A stretch of 64,000 nt of DNA from Kaistella soli (GCF_019038595.1 NZ_JAHOPF010000004.1:435345-499344); one strand, 5' to 3'. Shown: positions 53,401-62,909, numbered from the stretch's first letter. Translations and numbers: made by a program. The notes: generated by a model not told the origin, from the letters alone.

Positions 53401-53408
53401 AAGCTAAA

Positions 53409-54038
53409 ATGACCAAAAAACAAAGAGCCGAAACCGTAATCCGGGAACTTGAAAAATTATATCCTGAAGTTCCGATTCCTCTAGATCATAGCGATCCTTA
53501 CACGCTTTTGGTTGCAGTCGCCCTTTCCGCCCAGACTACCGATAAAAAAGTGAATCAGATTACGCCAAAACTTTTTGAAGTGGCCGGTGACCCTTTTAAA
53601 ATGAAAGATCTGGAAGCTGAGGAAATCAGATATTTAATTAAAGAAATTGGGTTAGCGAATACAAAAGCTAAAAACCTGAAAAAAGCGGCAGAAATTCTCG
53701 TTGAGAAACACAACGGAACGGTACCTCAAACCTATGAAGAACTGGAAGAACTTCCCGGTGTCGGTCATAAAACAGCATCTGTAGTGATGAGCCAGGCGTT
53801 TGGATTTCCTGCGTTTCCCGTCGATACTCACATTCACAGGCTGATGACTCAATGGAAACTGACCTCCGGTAAAAACGTGATAGAAACTGAGCGTGATGCA
53901 AAAAAACTCTTTCCTGAACATACGTGGAACAAGCTGCATCTTCAGATCATATTTTACGGCAGAGAATATTCGCCTGCGAGAGGGAATAGAGAAAAGGATT
54001 TTTTAACGAAAATGCTGTTTGAAAAAACTGACCTGTAA
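53409..54038 (+). CDS. nth: Endonuclease III-like DNA glycosylase lacking the Fe-S cluster
   Basis: 209 residues from ATG 53409. Nth removes oxidised pyrimidines and nicks the strand. The helix-hairpin-helix ELPGVGHKTASVV holds the catalytic Lys (K121) and VDTHIHR the catalytic Asp (D139). The usual C-terminal [4Fe-4S] loop (C-x6-C-x2-C-x5-C) is absent; the sequence instead runs FYGREYSPARGNREKDFLTK, and no cysteine occurs anywhere in the protein. Similar cluster-free forms exist in some lineages. Base-excision repair is inferred. Confidence 0.9.
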   Translation: MTKKQRAETVIRELEKLYPEVPIPLDHSDPYTLLVAVALSAQTTDKKVNQITPKLFEVAGDPFKMKDLEAEEIRYLIKEIGLANTKAKNLKKAAEILVEKHNGTVPQTYEELEELPGVGHKTASVVMSQAFGFPAFPVDTHIHRLMTQWKLTSGKNVIETERDAKKLFPEHTWNKLHLQIIFYGREYSPARGNREKDFLTKMLFEKTDL

Positions 54039-54040
54039 TC

Positions 54041-54394
54041 TTATTTTAAAAGGTTTTCAACTTTAGCGACCAAATCGTTGATTTCAAACGGCTTGGTGAG
54101 AAAATCATCTACGCCAATGGTTTCACTTATTTTGGAAGCATCGGGATGTGCAGACATCAGTATGATTTTGATGTCTTTCGTTTCGGGATTATTCTTAATA
54201 TCTTTAGTTAAAGTCCTCCCATCGAAACCCGACATCAGCATATCGGTGATAATTAATTTCGGTTTTTCTTTCTCGATAATTTCGTTGAATTCTACAGGAT
54301 TACAGCATGATTTCACCTCGTATCCTTCGGACAGAAGAATGTTTTCGATCAGCGTACAGATATCCCTGTTGTCATCAATCACCAATATTTCCAT
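54041..54394 (-). CDS. Stand-alone response regulator receiver protein
   Basis: 117 residues, a receiver domain only. Acidic residues are in VIDDNRD, the phospho-accepting Asp is in IITDMLMSGFDG, and the conserved Lys in FLTKPFEI. No output domain. It is co-directional with a histidine kinase gene 10 bases upstream, so it probably receives phosphate from it. Confidence 0.92.
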   Translation of the reverse strand: MEILVIDDNRDICTLIENILLSEGYEVKSCCNPVEFNEIIEKEKPKLIITDMLMSGFDGRTLTKDIKNNPETKDIKIILMSAHPDASKISETIGVDDFLTKPFEINDLVAKVENLLK

Positions 54395-54404
54395 AGTTTA
54401 AATT

Positions 54405-56651
54405 TTATTTTTGAATCTGATAAACCGGAAGTGAGAAATAGAATTTACTGCCTTTGTTTTTTTCACTTTCGACCCAAATTTTTCCGTCGTGTCTGTCCAT
54501 AATATCTTTCACGATAAAGAGTCCGATTCCGAAGCCCGGGAAAGTCTCTTCATCATCACCGGAAACCCTGTAAAAACGCTCGAAAATTTTCCTTAGTTCG
54601 TTTTTATCCATCCCGATTCCGAAATCTTCTACCGAAACCACTGCGCAATGATCCTCAATAAAAAGTTCCACATTTATGGTTTTTGAATGCGGAGAATATT
54701 TGATCGCATTAGTCAGCAGATTATTTAAAACCTGTGTAATCCGGTCTTTATCGGCATATACTTCGATATCGTGGGGATGCATCAGTTCGAAATTGATCTG
54801 ATGGCTCTGTTCCGAAGCTTTGATATCTTCAATGGTTTCCGTCACAAGTTTAAGGAGGGAAAATTCTCTTTTATTTAAAGGAAGTTTTCCTGACTCAATT
54901 CTTGAAATATCCAAGAGATCGCCAATTAAAACATTAAGTTTATTTACCTGATTTTCAATGGTATTAAGTGAGTTTACCAGAAACTTGTCTTCCGATTCGC
55001 CGCGCATTTTCTTGAGCAGCTGAACGTAACCTTTTATTGTAGTTACAGGCGTTTTCAGTTCATGATTTGCCATTTTGATGAAATCGTTCTTCTGCATTTC
55101 CTGCTTCTTCATATCATCAATATCGGTGCTCGTTCCCACCCATTTGGTGACATTTCCGAACTCATCGAGTTCTGGATATGCGCGGCTCATAAACCACCGG
55201 TATTCATTCATTTTATTCCGGAAGCGGTGCTCAAAAAAGAAAGGTTTTTTGGTTCTGACACTTTTGGCCCAGAGTCTTACATTTTCTTTCTGTTCGTCAG
55301 GATGCACAATTTCCAGCCAGCCGTTTCCTTCTACAAAGTCGTTATAATCTTTCCCGGAATAATCCAGGGTTGATTTATTAAAATAGGTCAGTTTTCCGTC
55401 GGGTTCTCCAATCCAGACGATTTGCGGCATTGCGTCAGCCAGAAAACGGTATTTCTTTTCGCTTTCACTGATTTTTTCCTCGAAATTTTTAAGCTCTGTA
55501 ATATCTCTCGCCGTGCCTGAAATATAAGCTTTACTTCCTTCAGCAGGCGGCAGAAGCCTTCCGTAGAGCTCAATCCATTTTACGCTCTTATCACGCAAAA
55601 CGATCTTGGTTTGGTAATAGAGATCTCCTGTTTCTTTAGCTTTTCTAAGCGCGTCCGCTCTTACCTCAATAAAATTCCTGTGGATATGTTTTTCTAAAAT
55701 TTTGGAATCGATGGTTTCCGTTTCAGAATCGTATCCGAAAATCTCTAAAAACCTTGGTGAGAAATTATATTTTTCAAGAGTTTCCGGATTCATATCAAAA
55801 CGTCCGAGCTTTGTAGCCTCCATTGCCGTGTTGAGCTGATGATGGCTTTGCTTAAGAAGAATTTCGCTTTTCTTTCTTTCGGTGATGTCCTGCATTACGC
55901 CCAACATTCGTATAGGCTGATGATCATCATCAAAAAATACTTTACCGTTGGTAAAAACCCATTTTTCAATTCCGTTTTTATCGGTAATGCGGGCTTCGTA
56001 CTGGTAAATACCGGTTTTGAGCGCTCTTTCGAATGCTTTTTCTACAATATTGATTCGGTCGCTTTCCGAAAGGTGACCTCTCAGCTGCTGATGAGAAATT
56101 TCTTCGTCAGGCTGATATCCAAAAATTTCAGACAGATAGGTGGAATGAACAATTTCATGGGTCTTAAGATTCAAATCCCAGGTTGCAGTATGTGAACTTT
56201 CAGTTGCAAGACGGAGACGTTCCTCATCTTCCTTCACTTTATTTTTGATGTTGACCAGTTCTGCGATCTCCAAAACTACCGTTGCGAAATATTGAAATAC
56301 GCCTTCATCATTATAAATAGGATGGTATACAAAACTGAAGAAAGCTTCCTGCAGTACACCGTTTCGCATCAATTTGACGCCGTGCTCGGGAGCGGTAAAA
56401 GGTTCTCCCGTTTTTTTTACATTTTCGAAAACACAGAGAAGCTGCTTTTCGTTTTCCGGGAAGACATCGAAAATTTTCTTTCCCACAACTTCCTCTCTTT
56501 TTTTCTCTAAAATATCAAGCCAGGCATCGTTGGCGTATTCCAAAACATAGTCTTCGGAAATGAGTGAAAACCCAAAAGGCGTTTTCTGCAAAACATTCTC
56601 GAATACTTCCTGCTTGAGAGAAAAAAGGGAAAGGGGAAAATTAGCCTCCAT
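54405..56651 (-). CDS. Multi-PAS soluble sensor histidine kinase
   Basis: 748 residues without membrane segments. Four PAS-like sensory domains (about 15-130, 145-265, 275-390, 395-515) are followed by a HisKA domain with the phospho-His in MANHELKTPVTTIKG and an HATPase domain with NNLLTNAIKYSP, EDFGIGM and GFGIGLFIVKDIM. The stimulus is unknown; cytoplasmic sensing of a ligand or redox state is inferred from the PAS domains. It stands upstream of the stand-alone receiver. Confidence 0.92.
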   Translation of the reverse strand: MEANFPLSLFSLKQEVFENVLQKTPFGFSLISEDYVLEYANDAWLDILEKKREEVVGKKIFDVFPENEKQLLCVFENVKKTGEPFTAPEHGVKLMRNGVLQEAFFSFVYHPIYNDEGVFQYFATVVLEIAELVNIKNKVKEDEERLRLATESSHTATWDLNLKTHEIVHSTYLSEIFGYQPDEEISHQQLRGHLSESDRINIVEKAFERALKTGIYQYEARITDKNGIEKWVFTNGKVFFDDDHQPIRMLGVMQDITERKKSEILLKQSHHQLNTAMEATKLGRFDMNPETLEKYNFSPRFLEIFGYDSETETIDSKILEKHIHRNFIEVRADALRKAKETGDLYYQTKIVLRDKSVKWIELYGRLLPPAEGSKAYISGTARDITELKNFEEKISESEKKYRFLADAMPQIVWIGEPDGKLTYFNKSTLDYSGKDYNDFVEGNGWLEIVHPDEQKENVRLWAKSVRTKKPFFFEHRFRNKMNEYRWFMSRAYPELDEFGNVTKWVGTSTDIDDMKKQEMQKNDFIKMANHELKTPVTTIKGYVQLLKKMRGESEDKFLVNSLNTIENQVNKLNVLIGDLLDISRIESGKLPLNKREFSLLKLVTETIEDIKASEQSHQINFELMHPHDIEVYADKDRITQVLNNLLTNAIKYSPHSKTINVELFIEDHCAVVSVEDFGIGMDKNELRKIFERFYRVSGDDEETFPGFGIGLFIVKDIMDRHDGKIWVESEKNKGSKFYFSLPVYQIQK

Positions 56652-56819
56652 TATATAATCATTCTTTTACAAAGTAAATGCATTAAATACCAACACATCT
56701 ACTAAGTATTTTCAGATAAAAGCGTTAAATTAACAATAATAAACAAATATAATTACTTTTTAATTGAAATGAAATATTTTGTTAAATTCTCTAAATATTA
56801 AACCCAACTACCTTCGAAC

Positions 56820-58613
56820 TTACTGCTTTTTTGCCCAAAGTTCCATTTTACGGTCCAGAACATCCAAAGGCAAGGTTCCCTGATTTAAAATCTCATCATG
56901 GAATTTTGCAAGACTGAAGCGGCTTCCAAGTTGTTTCTGGTATTTATCCCGCAGTTCACGGATTCTCAGTGCGCCGATTTTATAACCCTGTGCCTGTCCC
57001 GGCATCGCCATATAGCGCTCAATCTCCGCAACGGCTCCTGCTTCGTCGTAGGAAATATTACTCAGAAAATACTGAATGGCTTCTTCTCTTGTCATCTTCC
57101 CCGTATGAATACCGGTGTCTACTACAAGTCTTACTGCACGCAGCATCTGATCACTCAGATAACCCATTTTCTGATATGGATCTGTATAAAGACCGAATTC
57201 CGGCCCCAGTGTTTCGCAGTAATGTGCCCAGCCTTCACCAAATGCGTTGGACCAGCCGAACCGCATGAATTTCGACAGTTTCGTGTTTTCCTGCTGTAAG
57301 GAAATTTGGTAATGATGGCCAGGAATTGCTTCATGTAAAAACAGACTTTCCATACCTGATGTCACATTGAATTTTGCAGGATCAGGCAGAGGAATGTAAA
57401 AAATTCCCGGCCTTTTTCCATCCGGTGTTCCTACTTTATATTCCGCACTGGCACTGGCTTCACGGAACTTTTCTGTTTGGCGGATCTCAAAAGGAGTTTT
57501 GGGAGTCACGCTGAACATCGTGTTCAGTTTTGGAGTAATTTTTGCCAAAATCCTGTTGAACGCATCTAAAACTTCTTTATTTGTTTTATAAGGCATTGCT
57601 TCCGGATCGGTTTTTACATGAGTGATAAATTCTTCCAAAGTACCGCTGAATCCTACCTGCTGTTTTACTTTTTCCATCTCGCGGCGCAGCATCGCTACCT
57701 GCTCCAAACCGATTTTATTAATCTCTTCAGGGGTTTTATTGGTGGTCGTCTGGCTTTTTACATAGTAAGCATAGATTTCGTTTCCTTTTGGCAATGCGTT
57801 GATTCCGTCTGTTGAACGGGCTTTTGGTAGATATACAGTTTCAAGAAAATTAGCCATTTTGGTGTAGGTGGGAATTATTTTCTTGAGAATCATCTCCTTA
57901 TATTCATTCGTAAATTTCTGTTTCTGAGCTTCAGTAAAGCCCTTGGGTAAATTTTTGATGGGCCCGTAAAAGATATTCTTCTCAAAATCAGTAGTCGTAA
58001 TTTCTTCCGCATTCATCTGCGGGATCATTTTTATTACCAGTTTTTTTGGTAAAACATAATTATTGGCAATTCCTTCGCGGAAGTTCTCCATCGCGGTGTC
58101 CATCCATAAAGGGAATTTTTCAACTCTTTTCAGCCAGTCGCTGTAATCTTTTTCGGTTTTAAAAGGCTGGCTCCCGGACCCGCTTCCTAATAAAGGTAAA
58201 TCTAAAGGCAGACCGGAAAACTGGGTAAAAGGAATATATTCCGGGTGGTAAGCGTAGATTTCGGTTTTATCTTTCAGAGTATAATCCAGTACATCATAAA
58301 CTGTTTTCTTTTCATCACTCAAACTTTTATAATCTACTTTCTTCAATTGATTCTGAACCGAATTATAAAAAGAGATTTCTCCTGAAATAAAATCTTTATC
58401 AATGTTGATCGGCAGCTGGTCATTATACCGCAAATCACCCTGAGCAGTCGCTTCTAAAGGATAAAGCTTCAAATACTGTTCATAATAGTGGGAGGCAATG
58501 GAATCCAGATCAGCCGGCGTTACTTTGGTAATCGGAGAATCTGTTTTTTTACAGGAAACAATACCTGTTACAATTCCGAATCCGAAAAGGATTTTATAAA
58601 GAATATTTCTCAT
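56820..58613 (-). CDS. DUF885 family lipoprotein with a metallopeptidase-like HExxxGH site
   Basis: 597 residues from ATG 58613. A lipoprotein signal (FGIVTGIVSCKK) is followed by a long alpha-helical domain. The zinc-like motif is SLFLHEAIPGHHYQISLQ, with GWAHYCE downstream, the plan of DUF885 proteins that resemble M32-like or gluzincin peptidases. The TTG five codons upstream was not chosen. The function is unknown; a periplasmic peptidase is inferred. Confidence 0.82.
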   Translation of the reverse strand: MRNILYKILFGFGIVTGIVSCKKTDSPITKVTPADLDSIASHYYEQYLKLYPLEATAQGDLRYNDQLPINIDKDFISGEISFYNSVQNQLKKVDYKSLSDEKKTVYDVLDYTLKDKTEIYAYHPEYIPFTQFSGLPLDLPLLGSGSGSQPFKTEKDYSDWLKRVEKFPLWMDTAMENFREGIANNYVLPKKLVIKMIPQMNAEEITTTDFEKNIFYGPIKNLPKGFTEAQKQKFTNEYKEMILKKIIPTYTKMANFLETVYLPKARSTDGINALPKGNEIYAYYVKSQTTTNKTPEEINKIGLEQVAMLRREMEKVKQQVGFSGTLEEFITHVKTDPEAMPYKTNKEVLDAFNRILAKITPKLNTMFSVTPKTPFEIRQTEKFREASASAEYKVGTPDGKRPGIFYIPLPDPAKFNVTSGMESLFLHEAIPGHHYQISLQQENTKLSKFMRFGWSNAFGEGWAHYCETLGPEFGLYTDPYQKMGYLSDQMLRAVRLVVDTGIHTGKMTREEAIQYFLSNISYDEAGAVAEIERYMAMPGQAQGYKIGALRIRELRDKYQKQLGSRFSLAKFHDEILNQGTLPLDVLDRKMELWAKKQ

Positions 58614-58781
58614 TTTTATTTTTTTCAAAATGCTAATTTAATATTTTTCACCATAAAAAGTTAAAATTTAATTATTTGCCTTGTTTTGATATGCCAAAAC
58701 AAACGGCTTATTTTACAGCTCATTAAAAAACTCCGGAAAACTCTTTTGTCTGCTATAATTTTAAAAAACGAATAAAATATT

Positions 58782-58810
58782 TTGCGCAATCAATCAATTT
58801 TTTATCTTTG
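58782..58810 (+). promoter_or_regulatory. Predicted promoter of the acidic protein
   Basis: TTG (58782-58784) and TATCTTTG (58803-58810) spaced by 18 bases fit the consensus. A 50-base leader precedes the ATG at 58861. Confidence 0.65.
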
Positions 58811-58860
58811 TTGAATCAGTTTCACAATCAATTATTTAACATTATTTTTTTCTTAAAGAA

Positions 58861-59319
58861 ATGAAAGGGATTTTAAAAATCTACCATCCTGAAGAAACCC
58901 TTAAATACAACATCAAAAGTACTTACTGCAAAGCGGTTTACAGCAACAAGCAACATTTTCTCGAAGTAGAAATCATCACAGATGACTCGTTGGATCATGT
59001 GGATGATGACTCGCTTCAGTATCATTTTCCGCAGCTCTCGATGGATGTTTTCGATTTTCCGATTGATGATGCTGAAATAGAAGGGAAAACTTTTGCCGTT
59101 ACCGATTCTGCCGATGATACTTTTACAGGAGTAGATCTTTTCGATGACGAAGACGCCTATCTTTATAACAGCGAACTTTCTTTTGAGAAAAATCAGGATG
59201 GCGATCTGGAGCTTTTCTGGAAAGGCGAAATCAACGATTTCTATACCGGTTCCGGAGATGCGGTTCCTTTTAAGCTGAAGTGCAATTTCAGACCGGACGA
59301 AATTGTAGTGGACGATTAA
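58861..59319 (+). CDS. Acidic cytoplasmic protein of unknown function
   Basis: 152 residues, no signal peptide. The N-terminal part (GILKIYHPEETLKYNIKSTYC) is ordinary; the rest is acidic with patches such as DDSLDHVDDDSLQ and LFDDEDAYLY. It may be a small beta-sheet protein. I do not recognise a family. It has its own consensus promoter and is followed by a 170-base gap in which I see nothing, then exbB. Confidence 0.7.
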   Translation: MKGILKIYHPEETLKYNIKSTYCKAVYSNKQHFLEVEIITDDSLDHVDDDSLQYHFPQLSMDVFDFPIDDAEIEGKTFAVTDSADDTFTGVDLFDDEDAYLYNSELSFEKNQDGDLELFWKGEINDFYTGSGDAVPFKLKCNFRPDEIVVDD

Positions 59320-59489
59320 TCCCCGCTTTTTTGCAGAATTTCAAAGTTATGAAGCCCGCATCCGCTTATTGATCACGGTAAGCTGAGAACGGTTTCCGGT
59401 CTTTACACTTCAAAATATCATTCTCAGAGAGCTTTTTAACAATATTAAGCTATTTTTACCGTTCAGTTTTTAATTATAAATTTTAATAA

Positions 59490-60173
59490 ATGTTCTTACA
59501 AACAGCAGTTCAAGCCATAACCCCCGAAACTCAGGAACAGGTTTTTTCTTTCTGGAAAATTATGTTTCACGGCAATCTTTTCGCCAACATCGTCATGTGT
59601 ACCGTTATTGCACTGGGTGTCTTTTCCCTTTACATCTTCCTTGAGCGGCTTTTTTACATCAACCGGATGTTGAAAATCAACGATACCAATCTGATGAATA
59701 ACATTCAGGATCTTTTAAATCAGGGACGTGTGGATGCGGCGGTGGATTATTGCGTAAGACAAAATACTCCGGAAGCAAGAATTCTTGAAAAAGGGATTAC
59801 GAGAATCGGCAGACCTATTTCGGATATTGTAAGCGCAATGGAAAGTCAGGCTCAGATTGAAGTTTCCAAACTGGAAAAAAACCTCAACCTATTGGCTTCG
59901 GTACCGAGTTTAGCGCCGATGCTGGGACTTTTGGGAACTGTAATCGGACTGATTATGGCGTTCTTCAGCATGTCAAACGCAGAAGGATCTTTCTCACCGA
60001 AGACGCTTTCAGAAGGGATTTACACGGCGTTGGGACAAACAGCAATGGGTCTCGCCGTAGCGATTCCTTCCAACTTTTTTTATAATTTACTTTTAACAAG
60101 GATTGATAAATTTGTTCTGAAAGTGCAGCATCTTTCTACGGACTTTTTAGACATCATCAACAAACCGTCATAA
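59490..60173 (+). CDS. ExbB/TolQ-type proton channel subunit
   Basis: 227 residues with three membrane segments: the first near residues 30-53 (NIVMCTVIALGVFSLYIFLE) and the last pair in LASVPSLAPMLGLLGTVIGLI and ALGQTAMGLAVAIPS. The motif pattern is typical of the MotA/TolQ/ExbB family. With the ExbD-like and TonB-like genes that follow it would use the proton gradient to energise outer-membrane transport. Whether it is ExbB or TolQ cannot be decided. Confidence 0.9.
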   Translation: MFLQTAVQAITPETQEQVFSFWKIMFHGNLFANIVMCTVIALGVFSLYIFLERLFYINRMLKINDTNLMNNIQDLLNQGRVDAAVDYCVRQNTPEARILEKGITRIGRPISDIVSAMESQAQIEVSKLEKNLNLLASVPSLAPMLGLLGTVIGLIMAFFSMSNAEGSFSPKTLSEGIYTALGQTAMGLAVAIPSNFFYNLLLTRIDKFVLKVQHLSTDFLDIINKPS

Positions 60174-60177
60174 AATT

Positions 60178-60576
60178 ATGAAACTTAAACGCAGAAATAA
60201 AGCAAATCCGGAGTTCAGCCTTGCTGCAATGGTGGATGTTATTTTGTTACTTCTCATATTTTTTATGGTGACTTCTGCTGCTGCAAACCAAAGCGCGATT
60301 GACGTAAAGCTTCCGAAAGGCGAACTGGAAAACCCAAATATTCCGAATCAGGTTACGGTAAGCATTAAAGAAGACGGCTCATATTTTGTAGATGACATTG
60401 CGATCAAAAGAGAAGAACTCGAATCGGTGATTGTCAACAAGCTGCAGAACGTTAAAAATCCTTCGTTTACCATACGGGCGGATAAAAATTCATTCCACAA
60501 AGACGTCGTTTTCGTCATGGAGATTGCCGAAAAGCACAAATTTAATATTGCAATAGCAACTACTAAGGAAAATTAA
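60178..60576 (+). CDS. ExbD/TolR-type protein
   Basis: 132 residues. One N-terminal membrane helix (MVDVILLLLIFFMVTSAA) with the conserved Asp, followed by a periplasmic domain with the typical VTVSIKEDGSYFVDD strand. The start lies 4 bases after the exbB stop, so they are co-transcribed. It is the partner of the proton channel. Confidence 0.9.
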   Translation: MKLKRRNKANPEFSLAAMVDVILLLLIFFMVTSAAANQSAIDVKLPKGELENPNIPNQVTVSIKEDGSYFVDDIAIKREELESVIVNKLQNVKNPSFTIRADKNSFHKDVVFVMEIAEKHKFNIAIATTKEN

Positions 60577-60585
60577 CCGTTAGAA

Positions 60586-61473
60586 ATGAACGACCACAGC
60601 CTCAATAACCGGGAAGAAAACAGGGACAGAGTAAAGAGCGGAATTATCACCGCAGTGATCTGGTCCTTGCTTTTGCTGTTCGTGTCTCTTTATAAATTCA
60701 CCACCAGTATTCCGGAGAAAAATGAAGCCGTAACCAGTATGCTCATTAATTTCGGTGACAACAGAAACGGCAGCGGCCTTGATGAACCTGCAGATCAGGA
60801 AGGTAGTTTGGCATCAAATGCTGATCCAGTTATCGAGGAAACTCCCGCTGAGCCCGAATCTAAAACAAAACTTACAGACAAACCGGCAGCGGTTTCAGAA
60901 CCAAAAAAGGAAACTCCCAACGAGAAAGTCCTCACCGGAAAGAATGCTGCAAATCCGGTTAAAACTTCCGATAAATCTGACAAATCCACTAAAACATCAT
61001 CAGCATCAGCTTCTTCGGCAAAGCCTAAAACTTCGTCGACGAAAGCCACAGCTTCCAATTCCACAACCGGCACCGGCGACGGAAAGGGTACTGCCGCGAT
61101 TGGCAATCTGATTAAAGGAAGAGGTACAAAAGCCAGTTCGCAAGGTGACGGAACGGGAATTGGAAATCAGGGTGATCCTTTGGGCGGCGACGGTGACAGC
61201 GACAGCAAGATAGGAATCGACAGAAAGTTGACCGGTTACATCCCCGGCACAATGGGCCGTGGCGGCGCACAGCCTTCTCATAGCTGTACGGCAAGTGGAA
61301 GCATCACTATTTCATATACCGTAGATAAGGCCGGAAATGTCATTTCAGCGCGTCGTTCAGGTGGAATTTCCGATGCATGCGTTTCTGCAACATCGGTCTC
61401 ATGGGTGAAAAAATATGTAAAAGCCGAAAAAGCGTCTACCTCATCTTCAGGAACTTACAAAATCACATTTTAA
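60586..61473 (+). CDS. TonB-like energy transducer
   Basis: 295 residues. One N-terminal membrane helix (GIITAVIWSLLLLFVSLYKF), then a Ser/Lys/Pro/Thr-rich linker of about 130 residues, a glycine-rich segment and a C-terminal TonB-type domain (SGSITISYTVDKAGNVISARR). The two cysteines in SHSCTASG and SDACVSAT may form a disulfide. It sits 9 bases after exbD, completing an ExbB/ExbD/TonB operon. Which receptors it serves is unknown; there is one TonB receptor gene in this window. Confidence 0.88.
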   Translation: MNDHSLNNREENRDRVKSGIITAVIWSLLLLFVSLYKFTTSIPEKNEAVTSMLINFGDNRNGSGLDEPADQEGSLASNADPVIEETPAEPESKTKLTDKPAAVSEPKKETPNEKVLTGKNAANPVKTSDKSDKSTKTSSASASSAKPKTSSTKATASNSTTGTGDGKGTAAIGNLIKGRGTKASSQGDGTGIGNQGDPLGGDGDSDSKIGIDRKLTGYIPGTMGRGGAQPSHSCTASGSITISYTVDKAGNVISARRSGGISDACVSATSVSWVKKYVKAEKASTSSSGTYKITF

Positions 61474-61491
61474 AATAAAAAGAAAGAGTTT

Positions 61492-61591
61492 GGGCGCCTT
61501 GTCCTGCTTTCACTACTCGCTTTTTTTGTGAGAGTCGTCTTCACCACCTCTCACAAAAAAGAGCTCAGACATGCCGTTCAATCAGGGGCGC
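61492..61591 (+). repeat. Dispersed intergenic repeat, copy E (diverged)
   Basis: It contains TCCTGCTTTC-ACTACTC and the right block CATGCCG-TTCAATCAGGGGCGC, matching the frame of copies A-D loosely. The centre is a different hairpin: GTGAGAG pairs with CTCTCAC, flanked by T and A runs. It lies between the TonB-like gene and folC. Confidence 0.5.
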
Positions 61592-61670
61592 GGTTTTCAG
61601 CTACTTTGAAAACCCTAAATCAAATCAAAAATAATTTCCGGAAACCAAAAACTTTTGAGAATTTTGTAAG

Positions 61671-62909
61671 ATGACAAATCAGGAATATCAGGATGCTGTA
61701 GAATGGCTCTTTGTTCAGGCTCCGAATTATCAGACTGACGGTGAAAAAGCCTACAAGCCGGGCCTTCAGAACATCACCAAACTCTGCGGTTTTTTCGGAA
61801 ACCCTCAGGACAAAATAAAAACCATCCATATTGCCGGCACCAACGGAAAAGGTTCGACAAGCAATATGCTTGCTTCGGTTCTGCAGGATTCCGGCTATAA
61901 AATCGGGCTGTACAATTCGCCCCATCTCATCGATTTTACTGAAAGAATTAAGGTAAACGGGGAAAACTGTGATAAGGAGTTTGTCTATCGGTTTATTCAG
62001 AAACTTAAAAATCTACCGGCGGACATTCAACCTTCTTTCTTTGAATTTACAACCATTATGGCGTTCGAGTATTTTGAGCAGCAGAAAGTAGATTTTGCAA
62101 TTATTGAAGTAGGTTTAGGCGGAAGACTTGATTCCACCAATATCTTAACACCTTTAGTCTCTGCGATCACTAATGTCGCGCTGGATCATCAGAATATTTT
62201 GGGCAACACCATTGAGGAAATTGCCTCCGAAAAGGCTGGAATCATCAAAGAAAACATTCCGGTAATTTCGGGAGATGAAAATGAAACGGTAAAAACCATC
62301 ATCAGAAAAAAGGCAGAAGAAAATCATTCACCATTCATCGATGCAACAGCAGTGAAAACAGATCTGAAATCCGATCTAAAAGGAAACTATCAGCAGAAAA
62401 ACATCAGAGTTGTACTTGCACTGATTAAAGAACTGCAGAATATTGGTGTGGAAATTCCAGAAAAAAGCACCAAATCCGGACTGTTAAACGTCCAAAAGAA
62501 CACCAATTTCCTCGGGCGGTGGTACGAATTTTCAAACAACCCTTTAACAATTTGCGATACCGGACACAATCAGGCCGGTCTTGAAGAGGTTTTTTCCCAG
62601 CTTAATGCGATCCCGAAACACAAACATATTGTTCTTGGATTCGTAAATGACAAGAAGATTGACGAAGTTTTAAACATTCTTCCTCCTGATTCCACCTTCT
62701 ATTTTGCAAAACCATCCATTAACCGGGGTCGTCACCCTCAGGATTACGAGGATTTGCTGAAAAAAACTAAAATTTCTTATAAAATTTTTGATGATGTAAA
62801 TTCAGCCTATCTTTCTGCAAAACAGAATATTAAAAAAGGTGAAATGATTTTTATCGGCGGAAGTAACTTTGTAGTGGGAGAATTTTTAGAAAAAAATTTG
62901 CAGAAATGA
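61671..62909 (+). CDS. folC: Bifunctional dihydrofolate synthase / folylpolyglutamate synthase
   Basis: 412 residues. FolC adds glutamate to dihydropteroate and then to folates. The ATP-binding loop is HIAGTNGKGSTSNMLASV, followed by NSPHLIDFTERIKVNG; Mur-ligase motifs continue with EVGLGGRLDSTN and the DHQNILGNTIEEIASEKAGI segment. The C-terminal domain is present to FVVGEFLEKNL. Confidence 0.94.
   Translation: MTNQEYQDAVEWLFVQAPNYQTDGEKAYKPGLQNITKLCGFFGNPQDKIKTIHIAGTNGKGSTSNMLASVLQDSGYKIGLYNSPHLIDFTERIKVNGENCDKEFVYRFIQKLKNLPADIQPSFFEFTTIMAFEYFEQQKVDFAIIEVGLGGRLDSTNILTPLVSAITNVALDHQNILGNTIEEIASEKAGIIKENIPVISGDENETVKTIIRKKAEENHSPFIDATAVKTDLKSDLKGNYQQKNIRVVLALIKELQNIGVEIPEKSTKSGLLNVQKNTNFLGRWYEFSNNPLTICDTGHNQAGLEEVFSQLNAIPKHKHIVLGFVNDKKIDEVLNILPPDSTFYFAKPSINRGRHPQDYEDLLKKTKISYKIFDDVNSAYLSAKQNIKKGEMIFIGGSNFVVGEFLEKNLQK

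Noticed and set aside
59320..59489. A gene or RNA in the gap before exbB
   Set aside because: No ORF, clear promoter or stable hairpin was seen.
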